Below, piece after piece: positions 26,126-36,534 of a DNA stretch of 64,000 nt. Positions within the stretch are counted from its first letter, which is position 1. Each line of letters starts with the position of its first letter. A program made the position numbers and the translations under genes. Origin of the DNA: Streptomyces longhuiensis (GTDB lineage: Bacteria > Actinomycetota > Actinomycetes > Streptomycetales > Streptomycetaceae). The stretch is taken from contig NZ_CP085173.1 in assembly GCF_020616555.1 (NCBI RefSeq), forward strand, positions 8,200,001 to 8,264,000, read 5' to 3'. Under the pieces are notes generated by a model. That model ran no database searches. It was not told where the DNA came from and saw nothing but the letters and a program-made list of their open reading frames with translations.

Positions 26126-27025
26126 TCAGGCGACCAACCGCAGCCGTTCCGTCGCCCGTCCCACCCGCACCGTCTGACCCCAGGTCAGTTCCAGCGCGTC
26201 GCTCTCCACGCCGTCGCCGAAAGCGACCAGGCGGTCCGACTCGACCGTGACGCGCAGGCGGTCGGCGGGGCCGAGGGAGCCTTCCACCTGGGACGTTCCG
26301 GTGGCGGGGGAGGGCCAGGCCTCCCGTACGAACCAGAGCAGCCTGGGCTCCGCCGGGCCCGGCAGCGGCAGTGTGCTCGCGTGCTGTTGCCACAGTGAAC
26401 GCAGCCAGCCGGTGGCGCCGGTCCCGGTGCCGACCAGGACGCCTGAGGAGGCCTGGGGCTCGGGCGCGTGGGTGTCGTCGTCGGGGCCGATCCGGTAGCG
26501 CGCCGTCTGGTGCGACGCCGGACCGAGGTAGATCTCGTTGAGCGCGAGCAGCCGCTGTGTGTCGTCGGCGACGGCCTCCACCATGGTGAGTTCGTCGGCC
26601 GAAGCCCGGTCGGAAACGGCGGCCGGCAGCAGCTTCGCCGCGTCGGCCGCCCGGTGCCGCACCAGGACACCCGGATTGCGTCCGGGATCCGCGTCGATGC
26701 CTACGACCGGCTGGCCCGACAGATACTTGGCCGCGTTCGCGACCAGACCGTCCTGCCCGACGACGATCACCACGTCCTCCGGGCCGAACAGGAACCGGTC
26801 CAGATCCGCCCGCTCGAGACGGGTCCTGCGCCACGACAGCGGCACGGCCGCCGCGACCTCCGCGAGGGCGCGCGCCGTACGGTGATGGCGCTCGGCCACC
26901 TCCTCGACGGAGCGCCCGCGCGAGGAGAGGAAGAAGGCGGCCTGGCCGTGCGTGCCGTGCCGGGCCAGCAGCTCCTCGTACTCCGTGGTCCGGTGGACCA
27001 GTACCGCGCGCGGGGCGAGCGTCAC
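26126..27025 (-). CDS. NAD kinase-like protein, divergent
   Basis: 299 residues. The layout follows ATP-NAD kinases: a nucleotide motif Val-Val-Gly-Gln-Asp-Gly-Leu replaces the usual Gly-Gly-Asp-Gly-Thr, and the second motif reads Gly-Val-Leu-Val-Gly-Thr-Gly-Thr-Gly-Ala-Thr-Gly-Trp instead of the ThrProThrGlySerThr form. The key Asp is kept. Activity on NAD or on a lipid or sugar is therefore open. It starts with GTG at 27025, overlapping the SPFH gene stop by GTGA, so it is co-translated with a membrane-scaffold-type protein. Confidence 0.7.
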   Translation of the reverse strand: MTLAPRAVLVHRTTEYEELLARHGTHGQAAFFLSSRGRSVEEVAERHHRTARALAEVAAAVPLSWRRTRLERADLDRFLFGPEDVVIVVGQDGLVANAAKYLSGQPVVGIDADPGRNPGVLVRHRAADAAKLLPAAVSDRASADELTMVEAVADDTQRLLALNEIYLGPASHQTARYRIGPDDDTHAPEPQASSGVLVGTGTGATGWLRSLWQQHASTLPLPGPAEPRLLWFVREAWPSPATGTSQVEGSLGPADRLRVTVESDRLVAFGDGVESDALELTWGQTVRVGRATERLRLVA

Positions 27026-28032
27026 GGTCGCTCACCCCGGTCGTGGCCGAGCCGGGCGAGCAGGCCCGTGAGCACGTCGGGGGAGAGGGTCAGGTTCTCG
27101 ATCCGCGGCACGTTCTGCGCCAGTTGCGTGGCGGCGAGGGCGTGCAGCGTCGCGGCGTCGACCTCGGAGTGGACCCGCAGCCACGCCTCCTGCGCATGCG
27201 CCCGCGCCTCGCCGACCGCGCGAGCCGCCTCCGCCTCGCCGCCGGCCAGGCGCACCGCCCGCGCGGCCTCCGCCTCGGCGCGTACCGCGTCCGCCGCCGC
27301 GTTCTCCTCGGCCTCGCGGCGCGCGTTCGTGCCGCGCTGCTCCACCAACTGCTCTTCCTGCCGGGCCAGTTCGATGCGGCTGCCGAGCTCGTTCTCGGCG
27401 ATGGCGCGCTCCCGCTCGACCGCCACCGCGCGCCGCTCGTACGTCGCCCGGTCCGCCTCCTGCTGGATCCGCTCCCTGGCCGGCGTGCGCAGCGCCCGCT
27501 CCACCTCGGGCTCGGGGCGCAGCGCCACGACGCGTACGGTGACGACCTCCACGCCGGTGGCGGGCAGGCGGGGCTCGGCGGCGAGGCCCGCCGCGACCCG
27601 TTCGCGCACCGCCGTCACACCGTCCGCGAGGGCCTCCGCGAGCGGGGTGCGCGCCAGGACGTCCAGCGCGTGCTGCTGCGCCGTCTCCGTGAGCAGCGCG
27701 GACAGCTGCTCCAGGGGAGTGCCGCGCCAGGCGCCGGTGTCCGGGTCGAGCGAGAAGTCGAGCCGGGCGCAGGCGAGCGCGGGGTCGCTGATCCGGTACG
27801 TCACCGAGGCCTGCACGGCGACGTCCTGGAAGTCGGCTGTCCGCGCGTGGAACGTGACCGCCAACTCCCTGTCGTCGACGGGTACTTCGGACAGTGCCGC
27901 GCTCAACGCCCGGAACCAGAAGCTCAGGCCCGTGCCGTCGTGGGCGAGTGCGCCGCGCTTGTGGTGACGGATGTGGGCGGTGGGCGCGGAGCGCAGGTGG
28001 TGCAGTCCGAAGCGTCGCTTGATGTCGGCCAT
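27022..28032 (-). CDS. SPFH/band-7 domain protein
   Basis: 336 residues. No clear N-terminal membrane helix. Residues of about 40-200 are an SPFH/PHB domain (Phe-His-Ala-Arg-Thr-Ala-Asp-Phe-Gln-Asp-Val-Ala-Val-Gln-Ala-Ser-Val-Thr-Tyr-Arg-Ile). Residues 200-300 are a long Glu/Ala/Arg-rich coiled coil typical of flotillin-like proteins, which oligomerise at membranes. It is first in a two-gene operon with the NAD-kinase-like protein, and a sigma-70-type promoter is recognisable 30-60 nt upstream. Confidence 0.82.
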   Translation of the reverse strand: MADIKRRFGLHHLRSAPTAHIRHHKRGALAHDGTGLSFWFRALSAALSEVPVDDRELAVTFHARTADFQDVAVQASVTYRISDPALACARLDFSLDPDTGAWRGTPLEQLSALLTETAQQHALDVLARTPLAEALADGVTAVRERVAAGLAAEPRLPATGVEVVTVRVVALRPEPEVERALRTPARERIQQEADRATYERRAVAVERERAIAENELGSRIELARQEEQLVEQRGTNARREAEENAAADAVRAEAEAARAVRLAGGEAEAARAVGEARAHAQEAWLRVHSEVDAATLHALAATQLAQNVPRIENLTLSPDVLTGLLARLGHDRGERP

Positions 28033-28065
28033 GACGGGAACCCCCTGGTCGTTTTCGTCATGGCG

Positions 28066-28094
28066 ACGATATGGCGCACCATGAATATAGTCAA
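28066..28094 (-). promoter_or_regulatory. Sigma-70-type promoter of the SPFH/NAD-kinase-like operon
   Basis: On the minus strand TTGACT (28094-28089) and TATCGT (28071-28066) are separated by exactly 17 nt in an AT-rich pocket that stands out from its surroundings. The start codon follows 33 nt downstream. Confidence 0.55.
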
Positions 28095-28128
28095 GGTGAC
28101 CATAAAAATTGAGGGCGTGGCCCGAGGG

Positions 28129-28941
28129 TTACGGCTTGCGCGCCACCCCCGCGTACAGCGGCACCGGCGAACCGTTCCTGACCTCGTCCACGCCGAGCTC
28201 CGCGTGCCAGTCCGGCAGCCACACGATCCCGGGTTCCAGCAGGTCGAGCCCGTCGAAGAAACGGCCCATCTCCTCGCGCGAGCGCGGCACGAGCGTCACC
28301 CCGCCCGCCGTGTACATCGCCACGGCCTCCCGCGTCCGCTCCGGATCGAAGTCGCCGGCGAGCTGCGACAGGACCAGATGGCTCCCCGACGGCAACGCGT
28401 CCACCAGGGTCCGCACGAGGTCGTGGGCGCCGTCCGAGTCCGGGATGAAGTGGAGCAGCGCGATGAGCGAAAGGGTCACCGGGCGGTCGAACTCCAGTAT
28501 GTGCGCGGCGAGTTCGAGGATCCTCTCCGGTTCCCGCACGTCCGCCGAGAGGTACTCGGTGCGGCCCTCCGGAGTGCCGCGAAGGAGCGCCCCCGCGTGG
28601 GCGAGCACGATCGGGTCGTTGTCCACGTACACGACACGGGCGTCGGGTGCGGCGCCCTGGGCGATGCGGTGGAGGTTGGGCTCGGTCGGGATGCCGCTGC
28701 CGATGTCCAGGAACTGGCGTGCCCCGGCCGCTTCGGCGAGATGCCGTGTGGCGCGCTGCATGAACCAACGGTTGTGCTGGGCCGCGTACTTGGACTGCGG
28801 TTCGAGCGCCACGATCTGCCGGCCGAGCTCCTCGTCGACCGGATAGTTGTCCTTGCCGCCCAGGAACCAGTCGTAGACCCGTGCCGGATGCGGCTTGCTG
28901 GTGTCGATCCGGTCGATGGGCGGCGGCGTGATCTCCCCCAT
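28129..28941 (-). CDS. SAM-dependent methyltransferase (DUF574 type)
   Basis: 270 residues. The opening Ile-Asp-Thr-Ser-Lys-Pro-His-Pro-Ala-Arg-Val-Tyr-Asp-Trp-Phe-Leu-Gly-Gly-Lys-Asp-Asn-Tyr is the hallmark of the DUF574/methyltransf_19 family, abundant in Streptomyces. The SAM loop reads Phe-Leu-Asp-Ile-Gly-Ser-Gly-Ile-Pro and an acidic Val-Tyr-Val-Asp-Asn-Asp follows. Substrates are mostly unknown for this family. It is divergent from the GNAT gene and the start at 28941 is well supported by the conserved N-terminus. Confidence 0.88.
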   Translation of the reverse strand: MGEITPPPIDRIDTSKPHPARVYDWFLGGKDNYPVDEELGRQIVALEPQSKYAAQHNRWFMQRATRHLAEAAGARQFLDIGSGIPTEPNLHRIAQGAAPDARVVYVDNDPIVLAHAGALLRGTPEGRTEYLSADVREPERILELAAHILEFDRPVTLSLIALLHFIPDSDGAHDLVRTLVDALPSGSHLVLSQLAGDFDPERTREAVAMYTAGGVTLVPRSREEMGRFFDGLDLLEPGIVWLPDWHAELGVDEVRNGSPVPLYAGVARKP

Positions 28942-29095
28942 GCGGCAACTCCCTGCTGAAGAGGCTCAGTTCGGTCAGGCGTCCGATCATCGTGCCTCAG
29001 TGGTCGCGGCGGAGGGAGGCGATCGGGAAGGATGGGCCCGGCATGGATCAAGGGCGGCGGGCCAGGGCGCGCCGCGCAGGAACGGAGAGGCGACG

Positions 29096-30013
29096 ATGAC
29101 GCGACCGGACCCCCACACCTCCGGCGACCACCGGACCGCCGGCACCCCCGAGGTGCCCGAGCGGCTCGACATCACCCGGGCCACGCTCGACGACTGGGCC
29201 GTCATCAGCGGCTGGGCCGCGGAAGAGGGCTGGAACCCGGGCCTCGCCGACGCCCGCAGTTTCTTCGCCCAGGATCCCGACGGCTTCTTCATCGGCCGGG
29301 TCGACGGCGAGCCGGTCTCCGCGATCTCCGTGGTCAACTACGGCGACGACTACGCCTTCCTCGGCTTCTACCTCGTACGGCCCGACCTGCGCGGCCGCGG
29401 CTACGGCATCGCCACCTGGAAGGCGGGCCTCGCGCACGCGGGCGGCAGGACGGTCGGCCTCGACGGCGTCCCTGCCCAGCAGGACAACTATCGCAAGTCC
29501 GGCTTCGAACCGGCGCACACGACCGTCCGCTACGCGGGCGTACCGCAGGCCCCGCGCCCGGCCCCAGACCTCGCGCCCGGCGCCGTCATCCCCGTGGCCG
29601 AAGCGGGCGGCCTCAAGTCCATCGCCCTGTACGACAGCGCCTGTTACCCCGCGGAGCGTCCCCGCTTCCTCGCCTCCTGGCTCGCCGGTGACGGACATCG
29701 CGCACTCGCCCGCGTCGTCGACGGCCGCGTCACCGGCTACGGCGTCATCCGTCCTGGCCGCGAGACCTTCCGCGTCGGCCCGCTCTTCGCGGACACCCCG
29801 CAGGACGCCCGCGCGCTGTTCGACGCCCTGCTCGCCGCGGTCGGCCGGGCCCCCGTCGCCGTGGACGTGCCCGAATCCAACCCGGCCGCCGTGGCGCTCG
29901 CCGAGTCGTACGGCCTGACCCCCGGATTCGCCACGGCCCGCATGTACACCGGCCCCGTCCGGCCGTTCGCCCAGGAGAGGATCTTCGGCATCACCACCCT
30001 CGAACTGGGCTGA
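29096..30013 (+). CDS. GNAT N-acetyltransferase with two GNAT-like domains
   Basis: 305 residues. The first domain carries the acetyl-CoA loop Val-Arg-Pro-Asp-Leu-Arg-Gly-Arg-Gly-Tyr-Gly-Ile-Ala around residue 100. The C-terminal half (Tyr-Gly-Val-Ile-Arg-Pro-Gly, then Ala-Val-Asp-Val-Pro-Glu-Ser-Asn-Pro) is the second domain seen in the DUF1248/YitI-like acetyltransferases. The acceptor is unknown. GGAGAGGCGACG precedes the ATG at 29096. Confidence 0.82.
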   Translation: MTRPDPHTSGDHRTAGTPEVPERLDITRATLDDWAVISGWAAEEGWNPGLADARSFFAQDPDGFFIGRVDGEPVSAISVVNYGDDYAFLGFYLVRPDLRGRGYGIATWKAGLAHAGGRTVGLDGVPAQQDNYRKSGFEPAHTTVRYAGVPQAPRPAPDLAPGAVIPVAEAGGLKSIALYDSACYPAERPRFLASWLAGDGHRALARVVDGRVTGYGVIRPGRETFRVGPLFADTPQDARALFDALLAAVGRAPVAVDVPESNPAAVALAESYGLTPGFATARMYTGPVRPFAQERIFGITTLELG

Positions 30014-30058
30014 ACGGGCCTCGGGGCACGTCGACCGCGGCGATATCTCGAAAAGGTA

Positions 30059-30074
30059 ACTGGGCTAGACCAGT
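30059..30074. promoter_or_regulatory. dre-like (DasR) operator
   Basis: ACTGGGCTAGACCAGT is a near-perfect 16-bp palindrome and differs by one or two bases from the DasR binding consensus (ACTGGTCTAGACCAGT/ACT type). DasR is the GntR-family regulator of N-acetylglucosamine use in Streptomyces. The site lies 108 nt upstream of the metallophosphoesterase start. Confidence 0.6.
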
Positions 30075-30181
30075 CTTAAGGCGCCGGTCACCTCCGGTAC
30101 GTCGTCAGGCCATCGCGACCCGTAACGCTCGGGGCGACCAACCACCCGTACACGGGGGCAGTCGCTTTGGAGGAAACACCG

Positions 30182-31237
30182 ATGGATCGCAGATCGTTCA
30201 TGGCCACGACGGGGCGCGCGACGCTCGCGGGCGGCGCGCTCGCCGCGACCGGCTCGCTGGTCTCCGCGCCGGCGGCCGACGCCGCGCCCGCCGCCGAGCC
30301 CGCGGCCCAGCGCCACGGCGACGGCGGGACCGTGCGGTTCAACATCATCAGCGACATCCAGGGCGACCTGACGGACTTCGGCAAGGCGCTCGACGACCTG
30401 CACTCGGTCAACCCGCGCAGCGCGGGTCTCGGCATCGCCGGTGACATCACCCCGCGCGGCTATGACTTCGAGTACGCGGCCGTCCGCCAGACCCTGGACA
30501 AGCACCCGCACCCCAAGAACGTGGCGTGGGCCATCGGCAACCACGAGTTCTACGTGCCGAAGTACAGCGACCCGAACACCCTCGCCCAGGCGACCTGGCC
30601 CAACGGCACCACCGAGGACTCCCTCTTCCGCAGCTTCTACACGTTCGCGGAGCGGGGCAAGGTCTACGCGGAGACCTCGTTCGGCGGCGTGCCGGTCCTC
30701 AGTCTCGGCACCGAGCGCTACTCCCACTACCACGACGCGAAGCTGTGGGACGAGGTGTGGATCAGCGACGAGCAGTTCGCCTGGCTGGAGGACCGGCTCG
30801 CGTACTGGGCGCGCCGCCGCCGTCCCGTCATGGTCCTGACCCATCACCCGCTGCCCAACACCGTGTCGGGCACACACAACAAGCTCTACATGAGCGACTA
30901 CCTCCAGCCCGACCGGCTCCTGTCGATCCTGGGCCGCCACAAGGACGTGTTCCTGTTCTCCGGGCACACCCACTGGGACCTCAACCTGTCCGACTGGGTG
31001 GTGCGCCGCGTCGTCCCCGGCACCGGCAACCTCGACGGATTCACCGTCGTCAACACCGCCGCCGTACAGGTCGGTTGGATGGACGACGGCAAGGGCGGCG
31101 AGGTCTCGCTCGGCGGCGCCTTCAACCAGGGCCTCCAGGTCGAGGTGGGACCCCGCTCGGTCGTCATCAAGGCGCGTGACTTCACCACCGGCACGTGGCT
31201 GAAGCAGCTGACGGTGCCGCTGCACACCTCCGGCTGA
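30182..31237 (+). CDS. Tat-exported metallophosphoesterase
   Basis: 351 residues. The N-terminus Met-Asp-Arg-Arg-Ser-Phe-Met with a following Ala/Gly-rich hydrophobic stretch is a twin-arginine signal. Calcineurin-like motifs appear in order: Ser-Asp-Ile-Gln, Gly-Asp-Ile-Thr, Gly-Asn-His-Glu, Thr-His-His-Pro and Gly-His-Thr-His; they form a two-metal phosphoesterase site. The natural phosphoester is unknown. GGAGG sits about 9 nt before the ATG at 30182. The dre-like site upstream suggests control by aminosugar status. Confidence 0.88.
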   Translation: MDRRSFMATTGRATLAGGALAATGSLVSAPAADAAPAAEPAAQRHGDGGTVRFNIISDIQGDLTDFGKALDDLHSVNPRSAGLGIAGDITPRGYDFEYAAVRQTLDKHPHPKNVAWAIGNHEFYVPKYSDPNTLAQATWPNGTTEDSLFRSFYTFAERGKVYAETSFGGVPVLSLGTERYSHYHDAKLWDEVWISDEQFAWLEDRLAYWARRRRPVMVLTHHPLPNTVSGTHNKLYMSDYLQPDRLLSILGRHKDVFLFSGHTHWDLNLSDWVVRRVVPGTGNLDGFTVVNTAAVQVGWMDDGKGGEVSLGGAFNQGLQVEVGPRSVVIKARDFTTGTWLKQLTVPLHTSG

Positions 31238-31268
31238 CCGTTTCGTCGCGGGCGGGCGCGGCGCCGGG

Positions 31269-32033
31269 TCACGTGTCGGTGAACGACCCGTGCCGCCCCG
31301 CCCCCGACGCGAACCGCGCGGCCCCCTTCAGGCTCTCCTCCAGCACGGCTGTCCCGTACCGCAGTTCGTCAGCCATGGCCGCCTCCTCGCCCCGACCCGC
31401 CTGGTCCAGAACGGAGGCGCGGTCGCCGCGCATACAGGCCTGCGGGAAGCCCGCGATCCGCTCCGCGAGCTCCTCCGCCTCGGCCCGCGCCCGGCCCGGC
31501 GGCACAAGACGGTTGGCGAGCCCCATCGCGTACGCCTCCGGGGCGGGCACCGGGCGGCCCGTCAGGATCAGGTCCATGGCGCGGCTCTCGCCGATGAGCC
31601 GCGGCAGCCGCACCGTGCCGCCGTCGATGAGGGGCACACCCCAGCGCCGGCAGAACACCCCGAACACGGCGTCCTCCTCGGCGACCCGCAGATCACACCA
31701 GAGCGCCAGTTCGAGACCGCCGGCCACCGCGTGCCCGCTCACGGCGGCGATCACCGGCTTCGACAGCCGCAGGCGGGTCGGGCCCATCGGCCCGTCGCCC
31801 TCTTCGGTGACCCGGTTGCCGCGCTCCGTTCCGATGGCCTTGAGGTCGGCGCCCGCGCAGAACGTGCCTCCCTCGCCCCAGAGCACCGCTACGCGTGCGG
31901 ATTCGTCGGCGTCGAACTCCTTGAAGGCGGCGACCAGTTCGGCGGCCGTGGGCCCGTCGACCGCGTTACGGACCTCGGGGCGGGACAGTATGACCGTGGT
32001 GACATGCCCTCGGCGCTCGACGCGGACCGGCAT
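31269..32033 (-). CDS. Crotonase/enoyl-CoA hydratase family protein
   Basis: 254 residues. The oxyanion-hole elements are Phe-Cys-Ala-Gly-Ala-Asp-Leu-Lys and Gly-His-Ala-Val-Ala-Gly-Gly-Leu-Glu-Leu-Ala; the Glu in the second is one of the usual catalytic positions. Arg-Leu-Ile-Gly-Glu and a C-terminal trimerisation helix complete the fold. It acts on acyl-CoA thioesters, as hydratase or isomerase. It stands alone, convergent with the metallophosphoesterase. Confidence 0.85.
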   Translation of the reverse strand: MPVRVERRGHVTTVILSRPEVRNAVDGPTAAELVAAFKEFDADESARVAVLWGEGGTFCAGADLKAIGTERGNRVTEEGDGPMGPTRLRLSKPVIAAVSGHAVAGGLELALWCDLRVAEEDAVFGVFCRRWGVPLIDGGTVRLPRLIGESRAMDLILTGRPVPAPEAYAMGLANRLVPPGRARAEAEELAERIAGFPQACMRGDRASVLDQAGRGEEAAMADELRYGTAVLEESLKGAARFASGAGRHGSFTDT

Positions 32034-32170
32034 CCGGACCCTCCTGAGTGATCGTCACTGGGTGATGCCCAGGGTGGCACGTCGCCCGCGCCCCTCCCAG
32101 GCGCCCCCCAGCCTCGAATTCGAACCCTTCCGTTGACCTCAACTTTGCTTGAGGTCTTACCGTCTACTTC

Positions 32171-34054
32171 ATGAGCATGGAGACCACGGCGTGGACGCAG
32201 CTGCACAGCGTCATGAACGCCCAGCAGGACACCCGACCCTTCGCCCCCGCCACCCTCCGCCGCATCGCCGCCTTCGCGCGTCCGCACCGGCGCCGGATCG
32301 CCCAGTTCGTCGTCCTGAGCGTGGTCACCGCGCTGACCGCCGTGGCGACCCCCGTCCTCGCGGGGCACGTCGTCAACACCATCGTCGACGGCAAGCACGA
32401 GGGCACCGTCGTCCGCCTCGCCCTCCTCATCGCCGTGATCGCCGTCGCGGAGGCGGGCCTCGGCCTCGTCGCCCGCTGGCTCTCGGCCAACCTCGGCGAG
32501 GGCCTGATCCTCGACCTGCGCACCGCCGTCTTCGACCACGTGCAGCGCATGCCCGTCGCCTTCTTCACGAGGACCCGCACCGGCGCCCTCGTCAGCCGCC
32601 TCAACAACGATGTGATCGGCGCGCAGAGAGCGTTCAGCAACACGCTCTCCGGCGTGGTCGGCAATGTCGTGACGCTGCTTCTCACCCTCGCCGTCATGCT
32701 CACGCTGTCCTGGCAGATCACGCTCCTGGCACTCGTGCTCCTGCCGGTGTTCGTGGTGCCCGCGCGGCGCATGGGTACGCGGATGGCCCGGCTCCAGCGC
32801 GAGGCCGCCGCGCACAACGCGGCCATGGGAACCCGGATGACCGAGCGGTTCTCGGCGCCCGGCGCCACGCTGATCAAGCTGTTCGGCCGGCCCGGCGACG
32901 AGTCCGCCGAGTTCGCCGCCCGCGCGTCCCGCGTACGGGACATCGGCGTCCGCACGGCCATGGCGCAGTCCGCGTTCATCACCGCGCTCACCCTCGTCTC
33001 GGCCCTCGCCCTCGCGCTCGTCTACGGCCTGGGCGGCTACTTCGCCATCGAGGGCACCCTCGACGCGGGTGCGGTCGTCTCCCTCGCCCTGCTCCTCACC
33101 CGCCTTTACGCGCCGCTGACCTCCCTGGCCGGGGCCCGCGTCGAGGTCATGAGCGCCCTCGTCAGCTTCGAGCGCGTCTTCGAGGTGCTCGACCTCAAGC
33201 CGCTGATCGACGAGAAGCCGGACGCCCGAGAGGTGCCCGAGGGGCCGGTCGCCGTGGAGTTCGAGGACGTCCGCTTCGGCTACCCGTCCGCCGACAAGGT
33301 CTCCCTCGCCTCCCTCGAAGAGGTCGCCTCGCTCGACACCCGCGGGGGCGCCGAGGTCCTGCACGGCATCTCGTTCCGCGCCGAACCCGGCCAGACCGTC
33401 GCCCTCGTCGGCACCTCCGGCGCCGGCAAGTCGACCGTCGCCCAGCTCATGCCCCGCCTCTACGACACCGACGAGGGCACCGTACGCATCGGCGGGGTCG
33501 ACGTCCGCGACCTGACCGCCGTATCCCTGCGCGAGACCCTCGGCATGGTCACCCAGGACGGCCACCTCTTCCACGACAGCGTCCGCGCCAACCTCCTGCT
33601 TGCCAGGCCCGGAGCGAGCGAGGACGAGCTGTGGGACGTGCTGCGCCGCTCCCGCCTGGAGGACCTGGTCCACTCACTGCCCGACGGCCTCGACACCGTC
33701 GTCGGCGAGCGCGGCTACCGCCTCTCCGGCGGCGAACGCCAGCGCATGACGATCGCCCGCCTCCTCCTCGCCAGGCAGCGCGTCGTCATCCTCGACGAGG
33801 CGACCGCCCACCTGGACAACACGTCCGAGGCGGCCGTGCAGGAAGCGCTCGCGGAGGCACTCGAAGGGCGTACCGCCGTCGTGATCGCGCACCGCCTGTC
33901 CACGATCAGGTCCGCCGACCAGATCCTGGTGGTCGAGGACGGCCACATCGTGGAGCGCGGCACCCACGAGACGCTCCTCGCCGAGGACGGCCGGTACGCG
34001 GAGCTGTACCGCACCCAGTTCGCGAACCCGGCGGACGTGGTGGAAGCCGCGTAA
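32171..34054 (+). CDS. ABC exporter, fused membrane and ATPase domains
   Basis: 627 residues. About six membrane helices (residues 40-330) are followed by a nucleotide-binding domain with Walker A Gly-Thr-Ser-Gly-Ala-Gly-Lys-Ser-Thr, signature Leu-Ser-Gly-Gly-Glu-Arg-Gln-Arg, Walker B Val-Val-Ile-Leu-Asp-Glu and the H-loop Ala-His-Arg-Leu-Ser-Thr. It is a half-transporter that should work as a homodimer and export lipids, drugs or peptides. An extra segment of about 20 residues separates the first ATPase strand from Walker A. Single gene with its own terminator. Confidence 0.9.
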   Translation: MSMETTAWTQLHSVMNAQQDTRPFAPATLRRIAAFARPHRRRIAQFVVLSVVTALTAVATPVLAGHVVNTIVDGKHEGTVVRLALLIAVIAVAEAGLGLVARWLSANLGEGLILDLRTAVFDHVQRMPVAFFTRTRTGALVSRLNNDVIGAQRAFSNTLSGVVGNVVTLLLTLAVMLTLSWQITLLALVLLPVFVVPARRMGTRMARLQREAAAHNAAMGTRMTERFSAPGATLIKLFGRPGDESAEFAARASRVRDIGVRTAMAQSAFITALTLVSALALALVYGLGGYFAIEGTLDAGAVVSLALLLTRLYAPLTSLAGARVEVMSALVSFERVFEVLDLKPLIDEKPDAREVPEGPVAVEFEDVRFGYPSADKVSLASLEEVASLDTRGGAEVLHGISFRAEPGQTVALVGTSGAGKSTVAQLMPRLYDTDEGTVRIGGVDVRDLTAVSLRETLGMVTQDGHLFHDSVRANLLLARPGASEDELWDVLRRSRLEDLVHSLPDGLDTVVGERGYRLSGGERQRMTIARLLLARQRVVILDEATAHLDNTSEAAVQEALAEALEGRTAVVIAHRLSTIRSADQILVVEDGHIVERGTHETLLAEDGRYAELYRTQFANPADVVEAA

Positions 34055-34075
34055 CCGCCTGGCAGAGCCGGAAGA

Positions 34076-34122
34076 GAGCGAGGAGAGGGGGTGGCCGCAG
34101 CGGCCACCCCCTCTCCTCGCTC
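34076..34122. terminator. 21-bp perfect hairpin between convergent ABC exporter and argG
   Basis: GAGCGAGGAGAGGGGGTGGCC at 34076-34096 (written here as the stem arm) pairs perfectly with the complement ending at 34122 around loop GCAGC. It separates two convergent genes and should stop both. Confidence 0.9.
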
Positions 34123-34140
34123 ACGTCCCGCCCGTCGGGG

Positions 34141-35625
<1,485 letters not shown>

Positions 35626-35715
35626 GGGGGGGTGTCCCTTTGTGGCGCCGCCTTCTGCGACGCCTCCTTCATCGTGACCGCGGCGGAGGTGCGGCGCACC
35701 GCGGGGCGACCGGGT

Positions 35716-36309
35716 TCAGGCCGCGTGTCCCTCGGCGTTCCGGCCGATTGCGTAGGTGAGCGCCGCGAGGTCGTCGCCGACGGTGCGCGTGCCGAGGAGG
35801 CGCAGCGACAGCTCGTCGCCCGTCTCGCCGAAGAGGCGCTCGCCGGCCCCCAGCACGACCGGGTGCACGATGAGCCGCAGCTCGTCGGCCAGTCCGTGCT
35901 CAAGCAGCGTGCGCACGAGCCTGCGGCTGGCATAGACGACGATGTCCCCGTCCAGCTCCTGCTTCAGCTTCGAGACCTCGGCGACCACCTCACCGTCGAG
36001 GACCGTCGAGTTGTTCCACTCCAGGTCGACGAGGGTCGAGGACACGACGTACTTGGGCAGGGCGTTCAGCCGCTCCGCCCACGCGCCGCTCCGGGACGGC
36101 CACCGGGCCGCGAACCACTCGTAGGTCCGCCGGCCGAGCAGTAGCGCCTCCGAGCCGAGCGCCTCGTCGAACTCGACCTTGGTCCACTCCAGCCGGTCCT
36201 TGTCCGCCATCCGGTCGAACCAGCCCCCACGCCGAAAGCCCTCGTCGCCGGTCGGGTCCTGGACGACCCCGTCGAGCGAGACGTTCTCGCTGATCACGAT
36301 TTTTCCCAT
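35716..36309 (-). CDS. Dihydrofolate reductase-like (RibD C-terminal) family protein
   Basis: 197 residues. It begins Lys-Ile-Val-Ile-Ser-Glu-Asn-Val-Ser-Leu-Asp-Gly-Val and continues with Leu-Leu-Leu-Gly-Arg-Arg-Thr-Tyr, Tyr-Val-Val-Ser-Ser-Thr-Leu and Val-Tyr-Ala-Ser-Arg-Arg-Leu-Val-Arg-Thr-Leu. These are the NADPH-binding strands of the YyaP/RibD_C branch of the DHFR fold. Substrate unknown; such proteins are common single genes in actinobacteria. Confidence 0.87.
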   Translation of the reverse strand: MGKIVISENVSLDGVVQDPTGDEGFRRGGWFDRMADKDRLEWTKVEFDEALGSEALLLGRRTYEWFAARWPSRSGAWAERLNALPKYVVSSTLVDLEWNNSTVLDGEVVAEVSKLKQELDGDIVVYASRRLVRTLLEHGLADELRLIVHPVVLGAGERLFGETGDELSLRLLGTRTVGDDLAALTYAIGRNAEGHAA

Positions 36310-36534
36310 GTCGGTCTCCTTCGGTACGGGCTACTGTCGGGGCGGCGAGCAACCCAGGAGGAGTGAGGAATGCCCGGTCGTACGCGCACGCTTTGACGCT
36401 TCAGGCCGTGATCGGCCCGTCATCGCGTGCTGCCCTTGTCGCGTGGCACAGCGAGCTCTCTCCTGCCCGAACCGTCGGTGCGCCTTCTGCGCGCCCGGTG
36501 GCGGGCCTCGTCGTCTGCACTGCAAGGGATCCCT

